Assembly (NCBI GenBank): GCA_963705525.1
Contig: CAVPJW010000007.1
Coordinates: 372,001-436,000, forward strand
Source of the DNA: CAVPJW01 sp963705525
GTDB taxonomy: Bacteria; Acidobacteriota; Vicinamibacteria; Vicinamibacterales; CAVPJW01
Direction of reading: 5' to 3'
Length of the DNA stretch: 64,000 nucleotides
Part shown: positions 58,918 through 64,000 of the stretch, piece by piece
Numbering within the stretch: position 1 is the first letter of the stretch
How the letters are laid out: each line of letters starts with the position of its first letter
The notes under the pieces: model-generated
What the model was told of the DNA's origin: nothing
Database searches by the model: none
What the model saw: only the letters and a program-made list of their open reading frames with translations
Translations under genes and position numbers: made by a program

Positions 58918-61294
58918 ATGCGTTCTTCTATCCTGGCCATGACCATCCGCTCGGTCTTCCGTCAGCCCGCATTCGCCGCCACCGCCATCCTCCTCCTCGC
59001 GCTCGGAACCGGCGCCAATGCCGCCGTCTTCAGCATCGTCCGCGCCATCCTGCTGAAGCCGCTGCCCTATAGCCAGCCCGACCGACTGGTGGCGATCTGG
59101 CCCAATCACTACGTGTCGAACCGCGACATCGGCTACCTCCGTGAGCGGACACGGAGCTTCGAACACATCGCCGGCGTGTCGCCAGGTTGGCTCATGAGCT
59201 TCGTCCCCGAACGCGGCGAACCGCTCAAGGTGACGGGCGCGCGCGTGTCGGACAACCTCTTCATGACGCTCGGCGTGTCTGCATTCATCGGCCGAACGAT
59301 TGCGCCGCACGACGGGCCGACCCACGTGGCGGTGCTGTCCTATTCGCTCTGGCAATCGCGCTTCGGCGGACATGCGAACGTGGTGGGCACGTCTGTCACC
59401 ATCGACGGCGACCCCCACACGATCGTCGGTGTGATGCCGCGCGGCTTTGAGATCTTCGAGACAGGCACCGAGCTCTGGACTCCCCTGCCGTACGACCCTG
59501 GATCGGAGCAGCACAAGGCCTCGTTCTCCCTGGCGGTTGCACGCCTGAAGCCCTCGATTCCGATCGAAATGGGGTCCCGTGAAATCGAATCGCTGCGCGC
59601 GATGATGCGCCGCGATCTGGGGTATCCGAACGACTGGGGCCAGACCTTTGATCTCTCCTCGCTTCACGAAGCCATCGTCGGGTCCGTGCGCCCTACGCTT
59701 CTCATTCTGCTCGGCGCCGTGGGCCTCGTGCTGCTTCTGGCGGCGGTCAATCTCGGAACGCTTGTGCTCGGGCGCTCGGTCGCGCGCGGCCGTGAGTTCG
59801 CGGTTCGTGCTGCACTCGGCGCGTCCCACGGGCGTCTGCTGGTACAGCTCCTCATGGAACAGGCTGTTCTCGCAACGCTGGGCGCGCTGGCAGGCCTCGC
59901 GCTTGCGCGAGCGGGGCTCGCAGCGCTCGTTGCCAGGATTCCTCCCGAGATTCCTCGCGTTGGAGAAATCTCGCTCGACATGACCGTGTTCGCCATCGTC
60001 CTCGGCCTGTCGATCGCCGTGTCGCTGGCGCTCACGGTCGTCCCGGTTGCGCTCATGACCCGGCCTTCCATTCAAGGCCTCCTGCGGCAGGCGCACAGCA
60101 CCGAGAGCCTCGGACGACGACGGGCCCTGTCGGGGTTTGTCGCCGCACAAGTGGCGCTGGCGGTCGTGCTCGGCTCGGGCGCCGGCCTGATGCTCCGGTC
60201 GATGTGGAAACTGCAGCACGTCGATCCGGGATTCGAGCCTGCCGGCGTCCTCAGCTTTCGACTCCAGACCACATCGAGTGCCTTCACGCTTCCGAAAGGC
60301 CTCGCGTTCTTCGAGCACATCGTTGGCCGCGTGAGCGACGCTTCCGGGCGTCATCAGCGTCGGGTCGATTCAGCACCTGCCGATGACGGGCTACTCGTGG
60401 ACGATCAAGGCGCAGCCGGTTCAGCCGCTCGCGCCCGGAACGGAACCGCCGCGGATCGGCTGGCGCTTCATCGGATGGGACTACTTCCAGACCATGAGGA
60501 TTCCGCTGCGCGCGGGACGCGTTTTCGACGATCACGATCGCGCGCCGGCCCCTCAGGCCGCGATCGTCAACGAGGCGTGCGCCCGGAAGTTCTACGGCGA
60601 GCCGTCAGCGGCTCTGGGCCATCGCGTGAGGATGACCTCTGCCGGCGGAGATTCCGTTGCCGAAATCGTCGGCGTCGTGGGCGACGTCCATCACGATGGG
60701 CTGGATCAACAGCCCGAGCCCGAAATCTATCGACCGTTCGCGCAGACGTTCATGTTTCCGATGGCGTTCGTCGTGCGGACATCCGGTGAACCCGCGGCGC
60801 TTGCCCAGTCTGTCCGGCAGATCGTATATGCCGCGGATCCGACCGTGCCTGTCGCGGAGTTACAGCCGCTGACGACTCTGCTGGCGAATTCGCTCGGCAA
60901 GCCTCGGCTGCTGGCGGAGCTTCTATCGGTGTTCGCCGTCTCGGGTCTGCTGCTCGGGGTGATCGGCGTGTACGGCGTCGTCGCCTACACCGTCCGGCAG
61001 AGGGAGCGCGAGATTGGGATTCGCGTGGCGCTCGGCGCGCTGCCTTCACGAATCGTGTCGATGGTGGTCGGTCAGGGCGTGATGGTCGCGGCGACGGGTC
61101 TCATCGTCGGCGTGCCGGCGGCGCTGATGCTGGCGGGCGTGATGCGTGGTGTGATTTTCGGTATCGAGCTGCGTGACCCGGTGACGTTCATCATGCTGCC
61201 GGCACTGGTGTTGCTGGCGGCGAGCATGGCGTCCCTGCTTCCCGCACGGCACGCCGTGCTCGTCGATCCGGCGAGGACGATGAGGGACGACTGA
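58918..61294 (+). CDS. ADOP-type ABC transporter permease, frameshifted
   Basis: From ATG 58918 the first half has SVFRQPAFAATAILLLALGTGANAAVFSIVRAILLKPLPY, the standard N-terminus of duplicated MacB/FtsX permeases, and proceeds through the first FtsX unit. Near 60346-60350 one extra C shifts the frame. In the other frame, SVGSIQHLPMTGYSW is followed by WDYFQTMRIPLRAGRVF and the second FtsX unit with LGVIGVYGVVAYTVRQREREIGIRVALGALPS to 61294. Removing one base restores about 790 residues. It is the second such permease in the window, again without an ATPase gene. It is probably an inner-membrane exporter or mechanotransducer. Confidence 0.8.
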
Positions 61295-61310
61295 GCGACG
61301 GATCCCGGGC

Positions 61311-61316
61311 TACAAT
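61311..61316 (+). promoter_or_regulatory. -10 box, leaderless arrangement before the 74-residue gene
   Basis: GCTACAAT (TACAAT 61311-61316) ends seven bases before ATG 61324, so the transcript would begin at the start codon. The promoter would drive the small nucleotidyltransferase pair. Confidence 0.45.
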
Positions 61317-61323
61317 CGCTCCC

Positions 61324-61548
61324 ATGTCTTCAGACCGCACGACATCTCGCGGAGAGCGCATCACGATTCGACGATTCGACTCGGCTGCGGAAGCCGACCG
61401 CCACGATATGGAATTCTGGCTGCAGATGCCCGACCAAGAACGGGTGCTGCATGCGTGGCGACTGAGCCAGGAGCTCTGGATCCTGCGAGGCGACCCACCA
61501 TATGAACCAGGACTTCATCGATCTGTTGCGCGCGTTCAACGCGGCTGA
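61324..61548 (+). CDS. 74-residue partner protein of a nucleotidyltransferase
   Basis: A small cytoplasmic protein with the pattern IRRFDSAAEADRHDMEFWLQMPDQERVLHAWRLSQELWIL, a helical repeat of the kind often found directly upstream of minimal nucleotidyltransferase genes. It overlaps the nucleotidyltransferase gene by 47 bases in a different frame, which couples their translation. The last 15 residues lie in the overlap. It may be an inhibitor or partner in a toxin-antitoxin-like pair, but function is not proven. Confidence 0.68.
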   Translation: MSSDRTTSRGERITIRRFDSAAEADRHDMEFWLQMPDQERVLHAWRLSQELWILRGDPPYEPGLHRSVARVQRG

Positions 61549-61936
61549 CGTTCGATTCCTCGTTGTCGGAGCGTATGCCCTCGCGCTGCACGGCCGTCCG
61601 CGAGCCACCGGTGACCTCGACATCTGGATCGACGCGACGGCCGACAACGCAGGGCGCGTGATGCGGGCCCTCGCGGCGTTTGGCGCTCCGGTGGCCGAAA
61701 TCTCGGCCAGCGACTTCGCCAGTGAAGGCGTGGTCTATCAGATTGGCGTGCCGCCGGGCCGTGTCGACATCCTGACCCAGCTCACGGGTCTTACCTTCGC
61801 GGAGGCGTGGGCGGGCCGGATCCGGCGCCCCTTCGGCGATGTCGACGTCGACTTCATCGGCCGCGCGGCGTTTTTGCGCAACAAGCGGGCGATCGGCCGG
61901 CCGAAGGATCTCGGGGACATCGAAGGAATGGAATGA
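61502..61936 (+). CDS. Minimal nucleotidyltransferase (MNT/AbiEii-like)
   Basis: A 144-residue nucleotidyltransferase-fold protein. The active-site region reads VVGAYALALHGRPRATGDLDIWID, where the DLD pair would bind metal, and the third acidic residue is probable in PGRVDILTQL. A C-terminal region includes DVDFIGRAAFLRNKRAIGRPKDLGDIEG, typical of the DUF6036/AbiEii-type group. Size is that of MNT partners of HEPN or small antitoxin proteins. ATG 61502 overlaps the upstream gene by 47 bases. It could transfer AMP or another nucleotide to a protein or tRNA. Confidence 0.8.
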   Translation: MNQDFIDLLRAFNAADVRFLVVGAYALALHGRPRATGDLDIWIDATADNAGRVMRALAAFGAPVAEISASDFASEGVVYQIGVPPGRVDILTQLTGLTFAEAWAGRIRRPFGDVDVDFIGRAAFLRNKRAIGRPKDLGDIEGME

Positions 61937-61983
61937 CCCGGGCAGCAGATGCGGCTGACCGCTGCCCGGATGATACAAAGCCT

Positions 61984-63695
61984 CTACTGGGTCGGCGAGA
62001 GCTTCCGCATCACCTCGTCGAGATTGAAACTCGCCGGTTTCTGTCGAATCGGGAACTCCTTGAAACTCTGGAGCCACTGCGCGACGAGCGCGGTTGCCGC
62101 GTACTGCATCGGGACGTGCTCCAGGAACCATGAGTTGTAGAACATCGACGTGTCGCCGCGCTCGAATGGATCGCCAAACATATCGTAAACATTCGGGGCA
62201 CGAAGCTTTGTGAACTCCCTCTTCCAGACGTCGAGGCCCTCGTGTTCCTGCAACATGAAGGCGATCTTCCAGCGGCCGACGCGGATGGCCATCATGTCGC
62301 CGTCGTCACTCCAGTAGAGGAACTCCTTGCGCGGTGATTCCTTCACCTCGCCTTTGAAATAGGGCACCAGGTTGTACCCGTCGAGGTGCACCTTGAACGA
62401 CTTGCTGCCCGAGCGTGCAGCCCTTCATGCAGCGCGCCACGACATCGGTGTCGCCGGCGGCGGCGGCGAACGTGGGGATCAGGTCCTCGTGGGAGAAGAT
62501 CTCATTGCTGATGGTGCCCGGCTTGATGACGCCCGGCCACCGAATCAGCGTCGGCACGCGAAAGCCGCCTTCCCAGTTCGTCGCCTTCTCTCCCCGAAAC
62601 GGCGTAATACCGCCGTCGGGCCAGGTCATGACCTCCGCGCCGTTGTCTGTGGTATAGACGACGATGGTGTTGTCGGCCACGCCGAGGTCGTCGAGCTTCT
62701 TCAGCAGTTGTCCGACGTGAGAGTCGTGCTCGCTCATGCCGTCCCCCTGTAACCCCAGGCCCGTTTTCCCCGCCCACTGTGGACTCAAGTGGGTGATGAC
62801 GTGCATCCGCGTGGAGTTGAAGTAGCAGAAGAAGGGCTTCCCGGCCTTGACCTGGCGATCCATGAAATCCATCGCGGCGGTCGCGAACTCCTGGTCCACT
62901 GTTTCCATCCGCTTCCTGGTGAGTGGGCCCGTGTCCTCAATCTTGCCGTCAGCATATGAATGCAGCACTCCGCGAGGGCCAAAACGCTTCTTGAACTCCG
63001 GGTTCTTGGGATAGTCCGGGTACTCGGGCTCCTCCTCGGCGTTCAGGTGATAGAGGTTGCCGAAGAACTCATCGAACCCGTGATTCGTCGGCAGCATTTC
63101 GTCCCGGTCGCCGAGGTGGTTCTTCCCGAACTGACCGGTGGCGTAACCGAGGGGCTTGAGGACCTCGGCCACAGTCGGGTCTTCCTTCTGAAGGCCGACA
63201 TCCGCGCCCGGCATTCCTACCTTCGTCAGTCCCGTTCGGATCGGCGACTGCCCAGTGACGAACGCCGCACGTCCCGCGGTGCAGCTCTGCTGCCCGTACC
63301 AGGTCATGAAGACGGCGCCCTCTTTTCCGATGCGATCGATGTTGGGCGTCTCGAACCCCAGCATCCCGCGGTTGTAGATGCTTGGATTGAACCACCCGAT
63401 GTCGTCGCCCATGATCATCAGGATGTTCGGCTTCTTGCCACCGCTGGGCTGCTGCGCGAGCCCTGGCAACGGTCGCCGTGACCGACGCCGGGCTCCCCGA
63501 AATCGCGATTAGAGAGACTCGGCTTCCCGCCGGCGTGCGGTTGGAACCGACAGCCTGTGCCTGCACCGGGGAGGTTGCTGTGCTGGCAGCCACCACCGTG
63601 CCTATCAAAGACAGACGTCCGGTCGAAACGAACGCGACGAAAACGCCGAACAGCACGACGCCGACGCCGAAGGAAATACGTGAATGCCGACGCAT
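61984..63695 (-). CDS. Secreted arylsulfatase, frameshifted twice
   Basis: From ATG 63695 (GGGGAGG five bases upstream) there is a signal anchor (ISFGVGVVLFGVFVAFVSTG), then one extra A near 63466 shifts to the frame of PSGGKKPNILMIMGDDIGWFN. The nucleophile motif is CTAGR in SCTAGRAAFVTGQSPIRTGL, the variant formylglycine motif of arylsulfatases. Metal sites include NILMIMGDDIG and VVYTTDNGAEVMTWPDG. Around 62395-62430 a second shift leads to the C-terminal KVHLDGYNLVPYFKG ... KEFLYWSDDGD. Together the three pieces give a full sulfatase. It should remove sulfate from an organic sulfate ester in the periplasm. Confidence 0.82.
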
Positions 63696-63728
63696 CTGAG
63701 CCTCCCCTTCCTGATAACGCCCGACTAG

Positions 63729-64000
63729 CTACCGCTGGAACGGATAGATGACTTTCCAGTCCTGCTTCATGTCGACTATTGTCCAGCCGCGTTTTGGTGC
63801 CTCGTCCAGATCCCCGCGCTAGGTGTCCGATGTGTGAATCCCGGTCGTACGCCCATTCCCGATCGGCATCGGTGTGATGCACGATGAGCGCGAAACGCGG
63901 TCCGGTCCCCGATGTCGTCCACTCCAGCATCTCGAAGTCGCCATCGGAATTCCCGAACGCCGCGATCGGACGACGGCCGATCAGCTGTTGAATGCCGACA
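63729..64000 (-). CDS. HAD-superfamily phosphatase, C-terminal part, frameshifted and cut by the window end
   Basis: The gene enters from beyond 64000 and ends at a TAG at 63729-63731. It shows the HAD motif IV region GRRPIAAFGNSDGDFEMLEWT, then ALIVHHTDADREWAYDRDSHIG. A one-base shift near 63820 is needed to join this to LDEAPKRGWTIVDMKQDWKVIYPF and the stop. The set matches the HAD acid phosphatases whose C-terminus has W-T-V-V-D-M-K-x-D-W-K-V-I-Y. It is upstream of the arylsulfatase on the same strand. The N-terminus cannot be seen. Confidence 0.68.

Noticed and set aside
58789..60354. A 521-codon open frame opposite the second ADOP permease
   Set aside because: The composition is Arg/Glu/His-rich shadow sequence, and the plus strand has clear permease motifs.

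Overview
The window is high-GC chromosomal DNA, most plausibly from an acidobacterium of the Vicinamibacteria / subdivision 6 type. This is inferred from gene content, not from a marker gene. The clues are two large duplicated-permease (ADOP-type MacB/FtsX) proteins with no adjacent ATPase, a PQQ-type quinoprotein, several secreted amidohydrolase, peptidase, sulfatase and beta-lactamase-fold proteins, and multiple DinB-fold proteins. No rRNA, tRNA, CRISPR array, phage or transposase gene was recognised.

Region 1 (195-1637) is a lipoprotein with two fibronectin III domains and an SGNH hydrolase. Region 2 (1708-18284) is the most coherent part and reads as a tryptophan-to-anthraniloyl-CoA catabolic island. 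A thioesterase, kynureninase and amino-acid permease lie on the plus strand. A tightly overlapping ten-gene minus-strand operon encodes E1alpha, E1beta and E2 of a 2-oxoacid dehydrogenase, an SDR, a RidA-family protein, an enoyl-CoA hydratase, an acyl-CoA dehydrogenase, an aryl-CoA ligase, an Old-Yellow-type reductase and an FAD monooxygenase. A 38-residue membrane protein with a sodium:solute symporter, and tryptophan 2,3-dioxygenase, close the island. The FAD monooxygenase and OYE proteins look like a split version of the fused 2-aminobenzoyl-CoA monooxygenase/reductase. A kynurenine formamidase is the only obvious missing step.

Region 3 (18315-32252) is mixed: a membrane protein, a HAD phosphatase, a TrmH-type RNA methyltransferase, TraB/GumN and HupE/UreJ proteins, an acyl-CoA dehydrogenase-fold enzyme, a sulfatase-fold lipoprotein lacking the formylglycine motif, argininosuccinate lyase with an unexpected hydrophobic leader, a HEAT-repeat protein, small proteins, and formate-tetrahydrofolate ligase. 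Region 4 (32313-50934) holds a ParB-like protein, a polytopic GT-C-like protein with an overlapping methyltransferase, an MHS-family transporter, an F420/NADP oxidoreductase-like protein, DinB proteins, secreted dipeptidase, M24-like and calcineurin-like proteins, MsrB, an ADOP permease, a quinoprotein, a serine hydrolase and a META-domain lipoprotein.

Region 5 (51084-56959) is a second coherent operon: an MttB-family methyltransferase without pyrrolysine, its corrinoid protein, a RACo-type iron-sulfur activator, a MetH-activation-domain-like protein, a homocysteine S-methyltransferase and a small uncharacterised protein. It suggests that methyl groups from a quaternary or tertiary amine are passed to homocysteine. 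Region 6 (57159-64000) holds a serine hydrolase, an ADOP permease, an arylsulfatase, a HAD phosphatase and a four-helix-bundle pseudogene, all with single-base frameshifts, plus a small nucleotidyltransferase pair.

Two features run through the whole window. Many gaps contain degenerate tandem arrays of very short words (GGTTC, GGTCG, GGACC and related types). Several genes have a -10-like hexamer only 6-9 bases before the start codon, suggesting leaderless transcripts.
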